From contig NZ_CP072801.1 in assembly GCF_017901135.1 (NCBI RefSeq), forward strand, positions 496,001-560,000: 64,000 nucleotides of DNA. The letters are read 5' to 3'. Under the pieces are notes generated by a model, which saw nothing but the letters and a program-made list of their open reading frames with translations, was not told the DNA's origin and made no database searches. This DNA comes from Thiothrix litoralis (GTDB lineage: Bacteria > Pseudomonadota > Gammaproteobacteria > Thiotrichales > Thiotrichaceae). Both the position numbers and the translations under genes were made by a program. Positions 9,224 through 17,248 of the stretch are shown one piece after another. Positions within the stretch are counted from its first letter, which is position 1; each line of letters opens with the position of its first letter.

Positions 9224-9874
9224 ATGACTCCTTTACGCTTTCGTTACCAGACACTGGAGTTTGGTGATGTGGATATTCATGTACGTACCTTGCGGGATAA
9301 CCAGCAATTCGCGGATGCCGATGGTGTCGCCGAAAAACTGGGAATTTCATCTGCCACTTGGCCGCTGTTCGGGATCATCTGGGCTTCGGGTGAGGTGCTT
9401 GCCCATCACATGTTCGACTATGAGCTGGAAGGGCAACGGATTCTGGAAGTAGGGTGTGGCATCGCCCTGACCAGTTTGGTGTTGAACCACCGCCATGCCG
9501 ATATTACCGCTACGGATTACCACCCGGAAGCGGGCGCGTTTTTGCTGGAAAACAGTGAGCTTAACCACGGGGCTGCCATTCCTTTCATGCGTACCGGCTG
9601 GGGGGATGCGGATAGCGGGCTGGGTGAGTTTGACCTGATTGTGGGCAGTGACTTGCTGTATGAGCGCGAGCATATTGCCTTGCTGGCAGATTTCATCGAG
9701 CAGCACGCCAAGCCCCAGTGTAAAGTGGTGATTGTAGACCCCGGTCGTGGTCAACATGCGAGTTTCAGTAAGAAAATGGTTGGGTTGGGGTATGCACACA
9801 CCCAGAATAAGCCGGATACGGCGGGCTATTTGGCGCAACCGTTTCCGGGGCAGATTTTACATTATGCGCGTTAG
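9224..9874 (+). CDS. Class I SAM-dependent methyltransferase (METTL16/21-like, COG3897 type)
   Basis: A 216-residue Rossmann-fold methyltransferase. Motif I is ILEVGCGIALTSLVL, followed by ITATDYHPEAGAFLLENSELN (SAM-ribose Asp) and the post-motif FDLIVGSDLLYEREH. This pattern belongs to the protein-lysine/nicotinamide N-methyltransferase-like group; the target cannot be read from sequence. ATG 9224 is chosen because similarity to the family starts with the RYQTLEFGDVDIHVRTL segment. It is 160 bases after proX, so it may be independent. Confidence 0.8.
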   Translation: MTPLRFRYQTLEFGDVDIHVRTLRDNQQFADADGVAEKLGISSATWPLFGIIWASGEVLAHHMFDYELEGQRILEVGCGIALTSLVLNHRHADITATDYHPEAGAFLLENSELNHGAAIPFMRTGWGDADSGLGEFDLIVGSDLLYEREHIALLADFIEQHAKPQCKVVIVDPGRGQHASFSKKMVGLGYAHTQNKPDTAGYLAQPFPGQILHYAR

Positions 9875-10031
9875 CGGTGTTCCGTCTGCCATTGCGAGAT
9901 TTTCCACAAATAGGTGTAGTTCAGGGAGCAGGTTTCAAGTAGCGTAAATTCTAGTTCAAGACCATCATGCCCAAGATTTTGGCAGATTCATTCAAATGTT
10001 TGTCAAAACAGGCAAACACTAACGTTTGCGG
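9871..10031. other. Short interval with open minus-strand frames, likely gene remnant
   Basis: Between the methyltransferase and the IS66-like element there is no complete gene. On the minus strand a frame ends with TAA at 9871-9873, overlapping the methyltransferase stop, and reads protein-like sequence (LETCSLNYTYLWKISQWQ). Another frame just upstream reads FDKHLNESAKILG. Joining the two needs a frameshift. It may be the decayed tail of a small gene hit by the IS66-like insertion. The product is not recognised. Confidence 0.3.
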
Positions 10032-11617
10032 GTTAGCGTTCACGCCATCTGTAGCGGGTTGCAGGCACTGGCTTGATCCAACGGGAAGCGCACCGAGACG
10101 GGCTTATGCGCCAAGCCTTGGGAGCAAACTTCGCGCATCAAGGTCGCCATATTCATGCCCAATTGACGCGCCGTTCCCAACACCGTCAGCACCGTCGGAC
10201 GAAACCTGTCACCTTGTGCCGACTGGCTGGCAAAGCTGGTTTTGCGCCATTGCACATACGGCCTGATCACCCGCTCAGCACGGTTATTGGTGAGGGGAAT
10301 CCGGTCATCCTTGAGGAATGTCCAACACATCGCCTCATCCTTGAGCAGATGCTTACATTGGTTGGTGGTGCGCTTGCAATTGTGCAAAGCCACACCTTGG
10401 TTGAGCGTGGCTTGGAAGCTGCGGCGCAAGCGCAGTATCCGCCGTCGGTAGCGGGTGGCTTGGTCGGGATGTTGTTGCCAACGGTGATGGGTGCGAATCG
10501 TGGCATAAGCGAGTAACAACAGGCGTTTGCCCACGATTCCCCCTTCGCCACAGCGTCCTGCTATTTTGCGGAAGTGCCGGATCAAATGCGCCCAACACAG
10601 TTGCCGCCGTTCGGGCGGGACATTGCCGTAACCACTGAAGTGGTCGGTGACTAAATAACCGCTAAAGCTACCCAGCAACGCATCCGCCGCCGCCTTGCCA
10701 CGGGAGTAATGGGTCATGAAGTAACTGACCGTATTATCCGCCAATGCCCATAACCAATAGGTGTTCGTCCCCCGATAATGGCGGGTTTCATCGGCATGGC
10801 ACACTGCTTGTTCGCGCACATGCTGACCCACTTGACGGTACAGCGGCCCCATCCACGGAATCGCTTTGCCTTGGGCGTTGCTGATTGCACCCGTGCTGAA
10901 ACGTATCTGGCACATTTCCCACAACAGCACTTGAATCTGACGCATCGACAGGCGGAACTGACCGCTCAGGATCACCACCCATGCAATAACGCCCGCGCCC
11001 ATTTGACCGCTCGGCACCCAATCGGGCCACTGACTGTGATGCTTGATGCCGCAGGATTGGCAAATACCGTGGTAAAACTGGTGTTCCGTCACATCCGGCG
11101 GTGGTGGCGGCGCAATATCCGTGACCTGATGGCAGTAAGGGTTTCCCCAGTCAATCGCCACTGCACCGCCACAGGGACAGGTGCTTTCAGGGAAATACTG
11201 TTCGGTGCGCGTCACTTGTTCGGCAGGATATAACGCCCGTTCGTGACGCGGATGCCCCGGTTGGCCACCCTGAGCGCGGCTACTCCCCTTGCGTTTAGGG
11301 CGCAACGCCCGTTGTTCGGGACTGTCGGATGAGGGCGGTTTGGAACTGTTGAGCGAACTGCTGCCGAATTTAGCCACTAGTTCTTCGATATGTTGTTGCA
11401 GGGCTTCGACTTGTTGCTCCAGCACTGCTACCCGTGCCACTTGCTTCTCCAACTCAGCTATTCGTTCTTGTTGGCGCACGATTACCTGATGCGCTTCATC
11501 CAGTGTCGTGGGTAAGTGGGAAACGGGGGCTAACAAGGGGAAAATGACTCGCTGTTGGGATGGGGAGAATTTACTACAAAGTCGCTGAAATGCCTAATAG
11601 AGGGCGTGAACGCTAAC
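10032..11617 (-). mobile_element. IS66-family element with single tnpC-type transposase
   Basis: About 1.59 kb bounded by perfect 15-base inverted repeats starting GTTAGCGTTCACGCC at 10032 and at 11617 on the other strand. The flanks carry a direct repeat CGTTTGCGG (10023-10031 and 11618-11626), consistent with the 8-base target duplication of IS66 (the extra base is ambiguous). There are no tnpA/tnpB accessory genes, so this is the one-gene type of IS66-like element. The transposase stop codon falls inside the left inverted repeat. Confidence 0.9.
10040..11536 (-). CDS. IS66-family transposase
   Basis: A 498-residue IS66 transposase. It has an N-terminal coiled coil (residues 12-55), the Ser/Pro-rich SSLNSSKPPSSDSPEQR linker, a zinc-binding Cys cluster (CPCGG near 120-123, C160/C162), and DDE residues D249 (CHADETRHYRG), D298 (VTDHFSGY) and the Glu of NNRAERVIRP. 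The KRKGSSRAQGGQPGH stretch is also typical of the family. The frame is intact, so the element could still be active. Confidence 0.93.
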   Translation of the reverse strand: MLAPVSHLPTTLDEAHQVIVRQQERIAELEKQVARVAVLEQQVEALQQHIEELVAKFGSSSLNSSKPPSSDSPEQRALRPKRKGSSRAQGGQPGHPRHERALYPAEQVTRTEQYFPESTCPCGGAVAIDWGNPYCHQVTDIAPPPPPDVTEHQFYHGICQSCGIKHHSQWPDWVPSGQMGAGVIAWVVILSGQFRLSMRQIQVLLWEMCQIRFSTGAISNAQGKAIPWMGPLYRQVGQHVREQAVCHADETRHYRGTNTYWLWALADNTVSYFMTHYSRGKAAADALLGSFSGYLVTDHFSGYGNVPPERRQLCWAHLIRHFRKIAGRCGEGGIVGKRLLLLAYATIRTHHRWQQHPDQATRYRRRILRLRRSFQATLNQGVALHNCKRTTNQCKHLLKDEAMCWTFLKDDRIPLTNNRAERVIRPYVQWRKTSFASQSAQGDRFRPTVLTVLGTARQLGMNMATLMREVCSQGLAHKPVSVRFPLDQASACNPLQMA

Positions 11618-11639
11618 CGTTTGCGGCATGATTTGCAGG

Positions 11640-11822
11640 CTAATAGCCTCCGACGCCGCCAGATGAATACTTTTGCCAATCGTTGTCGACAATGGGCAAT
11701 AGTTGGGCTTTTTGGGTGGCATCCAGGCTTTGCATACGCTGCGCTTTTGCGAAGGCTGCGCGTAATTCGGCGTAGGCAATCAGGTGGGTGCAAGTCTGTT
11801 CTGGACACTCCATCGGTGTCAA
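11640..11822 (-). CDS. Hypothetical protein, about 60 residues
   Basis: A minus-strand frame with TTG start, read as ECPEQTCTHLIAYAELR then AAFAKAQRMQSLDATQKAQL and ending SSGGVGGY. Composition is protein-like (amphipathic Ala/Gln-rich helix with two Cys) but no family is recognised and there is no clear ribosome-binding site. The open frame continues upstream of the TTG, so this could be the C-terminal part of something longer. It fills most of the gap between the IS66-like element and the sulfotransferase remnant; the rest of that gap (11823-11941) shows nothing. Confidence 0.35.
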   Translation of the reverse strand: MTPMECPEQTCTHLIAYAELRAAFAKAQRMQSLDATQKAQLLPIVDNDWQKYSSGGVGGY

Positions 11823-11941
11823 GCGTGTCAGCAGGCATTGGCTAAAAAGCCGGTGACGGTGCGTTGGCCTATTCCCCCTCCGCGAGTATTGAATCCGGTG
11901 ACTGGACTTATTGCCGCTTAAGGGGGCTGCTCCGTGAACAG

Positions 11942-12375
11942 TTACGTTTTGGCAAAGCTACCGTATTCAGGCGATAACGGTTCGGCTATCCCTATCCATT
12001 GCTGTAACTGGCTTAATAAGCGGTCAGTGTCTGTACAGACTTTTTCGGTATCAAAATAGTAATAACGTTGTGGGTGTTGCTGGGCGAAGCTGCTAAGGGT
12101 TTTTAAACGTTCAAGGTAATAGTCGGTTGCGCCAGTGGGTTGTGCATACAAGTCATCGGTGGATTTTTGCCGAAATAACTTGATGATGCTTTTAATGGTT
12201 GGCTCAGGTTGGCGCAATGCAATAAAAATGATGGCATTTTGCAACGCGGGCAGGCTTAAATTTAGGCGATAATCGTTGTGTAGCAGTTTATCGAACTGAT
12301 AGTGACTGTCGGGTTTTAAGCTGTCGTGTTGGCTGTAGTCCGCGATTTGCTGGGCTAAGTCAGCGTCGCTGAGGT
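11942..12375 (-). pseudogene. Sulfotransferase-like gene, C-terminal part (split by IS4 insertions)
   Basis: Reads continuously from DLSDADLAQQIADYSQ through AIIFIALRQPEPTIKSI to PLSPEYGSFAKT and a TAA stop. The missing N-terminal part is at 15195-15324 on the same strand. Removing the intervening IS4 elements and one copy of the CGCTGAGGT duplication (12367-12375, 15195-15203) joins the halves in frame (HQSYLS-DADLA). The RQPE segment in a beta strand and the P-loop-like start suggest a PAPS-dependent sulfotransferase that modifies a sugar or lipid. As found it cannot make a whole protein. Confidence 0.75.
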
Positions 12376-12427
12376 CATCTCCTTATACACAAGTCCCAAG
12401 CTGATGTAAGATAAGCAATTTTCACCT

Positions 12428-13738
12428 ATGAACTGGTCATCTAGCGAACTCACCGATCTTGATTTGGGAGACAAGCGCCTCGAAACACGCGCCGCCCATA
12501 TTCTCAATGCCATGCTGAAAGCGCCCCAATCCAGCCTCCCCAAGGCTTGCCAGAGTTGGTCAAGTACCTTGGCGACGTACCGTTTCTTCTGGAATGAGGC
12601 GGTGAGCCATGATGCTTTGATGGCATCCCACTTTGAAGCGACAGAGTGCCGAATCCGTCAACAAGACTCGAAGATTATCCTGTGCATTCAAGACACCACC
12701 GAATTGGACTTCAATGGACAGGAAACCGAGGGCTTGGGGCGGTTATCCTACGATAAGCAACGCGGGATGTACCTGCATCCGACCTTGTGTATCACCCCGG
12801 AACGCCTGCCGTTGGGCATCACCGATACGTGGATGTGGTCACGGGGCTTGAGCAAAGCCGCCGACCAAGCGAACCCCAGCATCAAAGAAAGCCGTCGCTG
12901 GATCGAAGGGTATGAACGGGTAGCCGAACTGGCGGCACGCTGCCCCGGACACCGGCTCATCTATACGGGCGACCGTGAAAGCGACTTTTACGACTTGCTC
13001 AAACGGGCACAAGCCTTGGATTACCCGGCTGACCTGCTGATACGGGCGCAACATAACCGTGCCTTAGGAGATGACCTCAAACTGTGGGATGCCATTGAGC
13101 AACAACAGGCGTTGACCCGCATCACCTTTACCAAACCGCGCAAGCAGGGTGAAAAAGCCCGCAAAGTGGTACAGGAAATCAAGGTGTTACGTTATACCCT
13201 GCGTCCCAAGAGCAAGCACCCGATGCTATTGACCTTGGTTCAAGCCAAAGAAATCAACCCACCCGCCGGAAAATCGCCCCTCATTTGGCGTTTAGTCACC
13301 AACCGTTGTGTAGAGACCGCCGATGCCGCTTGTGAACTCATCGACTGGTATCGGGCGCGTTGGGAAATCGAAATGTTTTTTGATGTCCTGAAAGTTGGCT
13401 GTCGCGTCGAAAAACTGCAACTGGACACTAAAGAGCGCATCGAAAAAGCCCTCGCGCTCTACATCATGGTGGCCTGGCGGATTATGTTTCTGATGCGGTT
13501 GGGGCGTACCTGCCCAGAACTTCCGGCTGAGCTGGTGTTTGACCCGCTGGAATGGAAAGTATCCTTCCGGCTCGGCAAAAAAGCACTGCCCGATGGCATA
13601 CCTACCCTCAATCAAGTGATCCGCAATCTGGCAGAACTGGGGGGCTTTCTGGGCAGAAAATGCGATGGCGAACCGGGAGCTAAAAGTATCTGGTTGGGCT
13701 ACTCAAGGGCATCTCCTTATACACAAGTCCCAAGCTGA
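12428..13738 (+). pseudogene. IS4-family transposase, copy 1 (C-terminus replaced)
   Basis: A 436-codon frame of an IS4-family, IS50/Tn5-type transposase. The DDE residues are D89 (IQDTTELDF), D182 (YTGDRESDF) and E315, and the Y-R-E-K signature is complete (Y308, R311, E315, K322). The catalytic core is intact, but the end is not: after LGYSR the reading runs into copy 2 and stops after ASPYTQVPS, losing the native last ~22 residues (VLDCIYGIQMASELGEGLICV). Whether this tail is needed is unknown; in Tn5 the C-terminus matters for dimerisation, so activity is doubtful. Confidence 0.85.
13701..13709 (+). repeat. Target duplication of IS4 copy 2 (partner at 15114-15122)
   Basis: ACTCAAGGG occurs at 13701-13709 and again at 15114-15122, directly on both sides of copy 2. 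The repeat sequence belongs to the 3' end of copy 1, which proves that copy 2 inserted into copy 1 and was not made by tandem duplication. Confidence 0.9.
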
Positions 13739-15113
13739 TGTAAGATAAGCAATTTTCACCTATGAACTGGTCATCTAGCGAACTCACCGATCTTGATTTG
13801 GGAGACAAGCGCCTCGAAACACGCGCCGCCCATATTCTCAATGCCATGCTGAAAGCGCCCCAATCCAGCCTCCCCAAGGCTTGCCAGAGTTGGTCAAGTA
13901 CCTTGGCGACGTACCGTTTCTTCTGGAATGAGGCGGTGAGCCATGATGCTTTGATGGCATCCCACTTTGAAGCGACAGAGTGCCGAATCCGTCAACAAGA
14001 CTCGAAGATTATCCTGTGCATTCAAGACACCACCGAATTGGACTTCAATGGACAGGAAACCGAGGGCTTGGGGCGGTTATCCTACGATAAGCAACGCGGG
14101 ATGTACCTGCTCCGACCTTGTGTATCACCCCGGAACGCCTGCCGTTGGGCATCACCGATACGTGGATGTGGTCACGGGCTTGAGCAAAGCCGCCGACCAA
14201 GCGAACCCCAGCATCAAAGAAAGCCGTCGCTGGATCGAAGGGTATGAACGGGTAGCCGAACTGGCGGCACGCTGCCCCGGACACCGGCTCATCTATACGG
14301 GCGACCGTGAAAGCGACTTTTACGACTTGCTCAAACGGGCACAAGCCTTGGATTACCCGGCTGACCTGCTGATACGGGCGCAACATAACCGTGCCTTAGG
14401 AGATGACCTCAAACTGTGGGATGCCATTGAGCAACAACAGGCGTTGACCCGCATCACCTTTACCAAACCGCGCAAGCAGGGTGAAAAAGCCCGCAAAGTG
14501 GTACAGGAAATCAAGGTGTTACGTTATACCCTGCGTCCCAAGAGCAAGCACCCGATGCTATTGACCTTGGTTCAAGCCAAAGAAATCAACCCACCCGCCG
14601 GAAAATCGCCCCTCATTTGGCGTTTAGTCACCAACCGTTGTGTAGAGACCGCCGATGCCGCTTGTGAACTCATCGACTGGTATCGGGCGCGTTGGGAAAT
14701 CGAAATGTTTTTTGATGTCCTGAAAGTTGGCTGTCGCGTCGAAAAACTGCAACTGGACACTAAAGAGCGCATCGAAAAAGCCCTCGCGCTCTACATCATG
14801 GTGGCCTGGCGGATTATGTTTCTGATGCGGTTGGGGCGTACCTGCCCAGAACTTCCGGCTGAGCTGGTGTTTGACCCGCTGGAATGGAAAGTATCCTTCC
14901 GGCTCGGCAAAAAAGCACTGCCCGATGGCATACCTACCCTCAATCAAGTGATCCGCAATCTGGCAGAACTGGGGGGCTTTCTGGGCAGAAAATGCGATGG
15001 CGAACCGGGAGCTAAAAGTATCTGGTTGGGCTACTCAAGGGTGCTGGACTGTATTTATGGGATTCAGATGGCTAGTGAATTGGGGGAAGGACTGATTTGT
15101 GTATAAAGAGATG
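13710..15113 (+). mobile_element. IS4-family (IS50-like) element, copy 2, inserted in copy 1
   Basis: A 1404-base element with the same ends as copy 1 (CATCTCC...GAGATG). It is nearly identical to copy 1 over the shared length apart from two single-base deletions in the transposase gene. Its orientation is the same as copy 1. Confidence 0.92.
13762..15106 (+). pseudogene. IS4-family transposase, copy 2 (two single-base deletions)
   Basis: Compared with copy 1, one base is lost near 14111 (CTGCATCCG becomes CTGCTCCG) and one G near 14176 (CACGGGGCTT becomes CACGGGCTT). The net effect is a frame change just after the first catalytic Asp, so the first frame stops at 14247 and the rest (second Asp, YREK motif, native C-terminus LICV) is read in another frame to 15106. 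The gene is dead, while copy 1 keeps the core but lacks the tail; neither copy encodes a full transposase. Confidence 0.9.
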
Positions 15114-15194
15114 ACTCAAGGGTGCTGGACTGTATTTATGGGATTCAGATGGCTAGTGAATTGGGGGAAGGACTGATTTGTGTATAAAGAGATG

Positions 15195-15324
15195 CGCTGA
15201 GGTAGCTTTGGTGCATTTCGTAATAGCCATTGATACGCGGGTGTGAGCCGATAATATGACTCAACGTACTGCTGTAGGCTCGCATATGGCTGAGTAAAAA
15301 GATTCGGGAATAGGGTTGTGTCAT
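15195..15324 (-). pseudogene. Sulfotransferase-like gene, N-terminal part
   Basis: Starts ATG at 15324 and reads SRIFLLSHMRAYSSTLSHI followed by GSHPRINGYYEMHQSYLS before meeting the IS4 end. SHMRAYSSTLSHIIGSHPRI has the shape of the 5'-phosphosulfate-binding loop of sulfotransferases (Arg and Ser/Thr cluster before a helix). It is the first part of the gene whose remainder is at 11942-12375. Confidence 0.72.
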
Positions 15325-15372
15325 AGGTTATTTGTTTCCAATCAAATTTTCAGGGGATTTGCTTGAATGTAT
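15325..15372 (-). pseudogene. C-terminal stub of an AT-rich gene cut by the second IS66-like element
   Basis: On the minus strand the sequence next to the IS66 end reads YIHSSKSPENLIGNK and stops with TAA three bases before the sulfotransferase ATG. Tight spacing suggests this was the end of an upstream gene in the same operon. Its probable N-terminal part lies on the other side of the element at 16840-16936. The frames cannot be joined directly, so internal sequence is missing. Confidence 0.4.
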
Positions 15373-16839
15373 GTAACTACTCAGTCTATCCGAAAACCGC
15401 TCTGAGGGACTCAAACGGATTTCGTTCCTGAAGTTTGTCAGTTTCCCACACAGAACGAATGACACAAAAAGCATCAGCACCGCCCATTGCCCGGAATCCA
15501 CCCGCCACCTTGAGTTTGACTTTGACGGGTCGAACAGCTCGTTCAGCCAGATTGTTGTCAAACGGTATGTCAAACCGCTGAATGAATCGCAACACCGAAT
15601 CCTTGAAATCGCGCAGACGGCATAACAAGTTTCTGGCAGGGTCTTGTTTGGCTTTACCTTGTTTAGTAGGGCTGGTTTTGGGTTGTTCGGGGAAAATCAA
15701 CAGTCCGTGGTTCAGCCATTGGTCATAACGCTGCTCCACGTCGGCAATTTGCTCCGGCGACAGTGACGTTTGTTGTACTGCTTTTGCCTGTGCCACGGCT
15801 GTTTTGGCATCAATCAAGACTTGTTTGAGTTGTGCTGGCCATTGATGCTTGAGGGTTTCATCAAAGTAGTTCAACTCCCGCAGCAGATGCGTTACGCAAA
15901 GGCTGTGTACCACATGATCAAAGCGGAAATAAGGTTTCCAATGATCATGAACCGCAACGCCTTGAAATACCGGTAGGATTCCCGCCGCCGTCATTGCCTC
16001 CTGTCCGCGCCGTGCATGGGCAGTGTAGTAAACGGCTTCCGGGGTGGCTGCCACATGCAGCCATTGGGTCTTGCCTTGCGCTCGGATACCACTTTCATCA
16101 AAGTTCGCCACGGCACTGCTGCTGATGGTGTCCCGAATGTCCGTGTACGTTGTCGCAAGGTTTTCACTCGCCTGACCGATCCAGCGTTGCACACTGCCAT
16201 CGGAAGGCTTGACTCCGTATTGGTCGGACACAATCTCCGTTACCCGTGACAGCGAAATGAAGTGACCTTGTACTAAACCCACCGTATAGGCTTTCAGACG
16301 TGCGCCGTAACTGATGTAAGGCGGCAGGGACGTTGGGAACTTGCCTTTATGAACGTTGCCGCAGCTACAAGTGCCAATGAGTTGGCGGTATTCTGTCACC
16401 ACGATTTGCGGAGCCGGGATGTCCCATTGCTGGCGGCGTTCACCTGTGTCGAGCAGGGCTTCGGACAAGGGTAAGCCGCATTCACAATGCCCTTCGATAC
16501 CATAATGTTCCACATGATCAGGCGATGGGTGCATCATGAGGCTATGGCCCTTGTGACCCGGTTGCCCGCCTTTAGGGCGTTGCCCTAGCTGGCGGGGCTG
16601 TGCGGGCTGGCGTTTCAGTCCATCCGATGACGGCGGTTTATGCGAGTTCTTGCTGTTTTTGTTGGCCTGTGATTCCAGTTCATTCACGCGGGCAGTCAAC
16701 TGATCAATGCGCTCAAATAGCATCAATACCAACTCCACCAAATCGGCGTGGCTTAACTGCTGGAGACTTTCTCGTGTCGGACGTGGGAGTTGGTTCATAC
16801 GGGTAGCATAGCTGATTTTTCAGGAGACTGAGTAGTTAC
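15373..16839 (-). mobile_element. Second IS66-family element
   Basis: 1467 bases bounded by the perfect 15-base inverted repeat GTAACTACTCAGTCT (15373-15387 and 16825-16839). It carries one transposase gene. The flanking 8-mers (GAATGTAT and GAAATATT) are not identical, so there is no clean target duplication; either the ends have mutated or the insertion went with a deletion of neighbouring DNA. It is unrelated in sequence to the first IS66-like element. Confidence 0.85.
15386..16798 (-). CDS. IS66-family transposase (second type)
   Basis: A 470-residue IS66 transposase. It has an N-terminal coiled coil with SHADLVELVLMLFERIDQL, the KNSHKPPSSDGLKR and GGQPGHKGH stretches, a Cys cluster (C-E-C-G and TCSCGN), and DDE residues in ANFDESGIRAQG, VAVHDHWKPY and FDNNLAERAVRP. 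The frame is intact and starts MNQLPRPTRESLQQL. Similar transposases with the ERAVRPVKVKLKVAGGFRA tail are common as single-gene insertion sequences. Confidence 0.93.
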   Translation of the reverse strand: MNQLPRPTRESLQQLSHADLVELVLMLFERIDQLTARVNELESQANKNSKNSHKPPSSDGLKRQPAQPRQLGQRPKGGQPGHKGHSLMMHPSPDHVEHYGIEGHCECGLPLSEALLDTGERRQQWDIPAPQIVVTEYRQLIGTCSCGNVHKGKFPTSLPPYISYGARLKAYTVGLVQGHFISLSRVTEIVSDQYGVKPSDGSVQRWIGQASENLATTYTDIRDTISSSAVANFDESGIRAQGKTQWLHVAATPEAVYYTAHARRGQEAMTAAGILPVFQGVAVHDHWKPYFRFDHVVHSLCVTHLLRELNYFDETLKHQWPAQLKQVLIDAKTAVAQAKAVQQTSLSPEQIADVEQRYDQWLNHGLLIFPEQPKTSPTKQGKAKQDPARNLLCRLRDFKDSVLRFIQRFDIPFDNNLAERAVRPVKVKLKVAGGFRAMGGADAFCVIRSVWETDKLQERNPFESLRAVFG

Positions 16840-16936
16840 GAAATATTCTTATATTAACGAATAAGTGTGTTATTTCAGATGGTGATGAAGGATTTAGATT
16901 TTCCCACAATTTTTTTATTTTATTTTCATAATTCAT
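16840..16936 (-). pseudogene. N-terminal stub of an AT-rich gene cut by the IS66-like element
   Basis: A good start on the minus strand: AGGAG six bases before ATG at 16936, then MNYENKIKKLWENLNPS and 15 more codons to the IS66 end. Very low GC compared with the rest of the window, as is usual for surface-polysaccharide genes acquired by transfer. No product recognised. It probably belongs with the C-terminal stub at 15325-15372, with the middle lost. Confidence 0.4.
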
Positions 16937-17248
16937 TAAGTACTCCTGTAAATAATTATGGAATAGAAATATTGGGGTGATACATCTGTCAACAGTTTAT
17001 TGAACTGAAGCTATGTCTAACAAGCTATGCGAAAGCAGTTTTTCAGTATACGAAACCACCTGTGCTATGCAATAACTTGTCATCATCATGGCATATTTCC
17101 CCATTTGCTAATCAATTGCGCAAGAGTATACAGCCGACGAACGGTATGTGCATTATTTTTTATGGGCATCGTCTTTGTTGGTGGCAACACCGCCCGACTC
17201 ACAGCAATATGCTATCATCTGACACATCACCACCGTGCAGGACGTGCC
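16937..17248. promoter_or_regulatory. Intergenic region with promoter of the AAA-ATPase array
   Basis: About 310 bases without a gene. The left half is AT-rich. At 17210-17218 the extended -10 element TGCTATCAT lies 31 bases before the ATG; the same nine bases occur at 46120-46128, 29 bases before the fourth AAA-ATPase gene, in otherwise different sequence. This supports TGCTATCAT as the shared promoter core. No clear -35 is visible, as allowed for extended -10 promoters. Confidence 0.55.

Larger units (their letters stand above)
12376..15194 (+). mobile_element. IS4-family (IS50-like) element, copy 1, interrupted by copy 2
   Basis: The outer element starts CATCTCCTTATACACAA at 12376 and ends with the inverse (CATCTCTTTATACACAA read from 15194), flanked by the 9-base duplication CGCTGAGGT. 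Its own 3' part (15114-15194) is separated from the rest (12376-13709) by copy 2. Before that second insertion it would have been about 1.4 kb. Confidence 0.88.

Noticed and set aside
12376-15194. Tandem duplication of the IS4 element
   Set aside because: The ACTCAAGGG direct repeats and the split 3' end of copy 1 show nested insertion instead.
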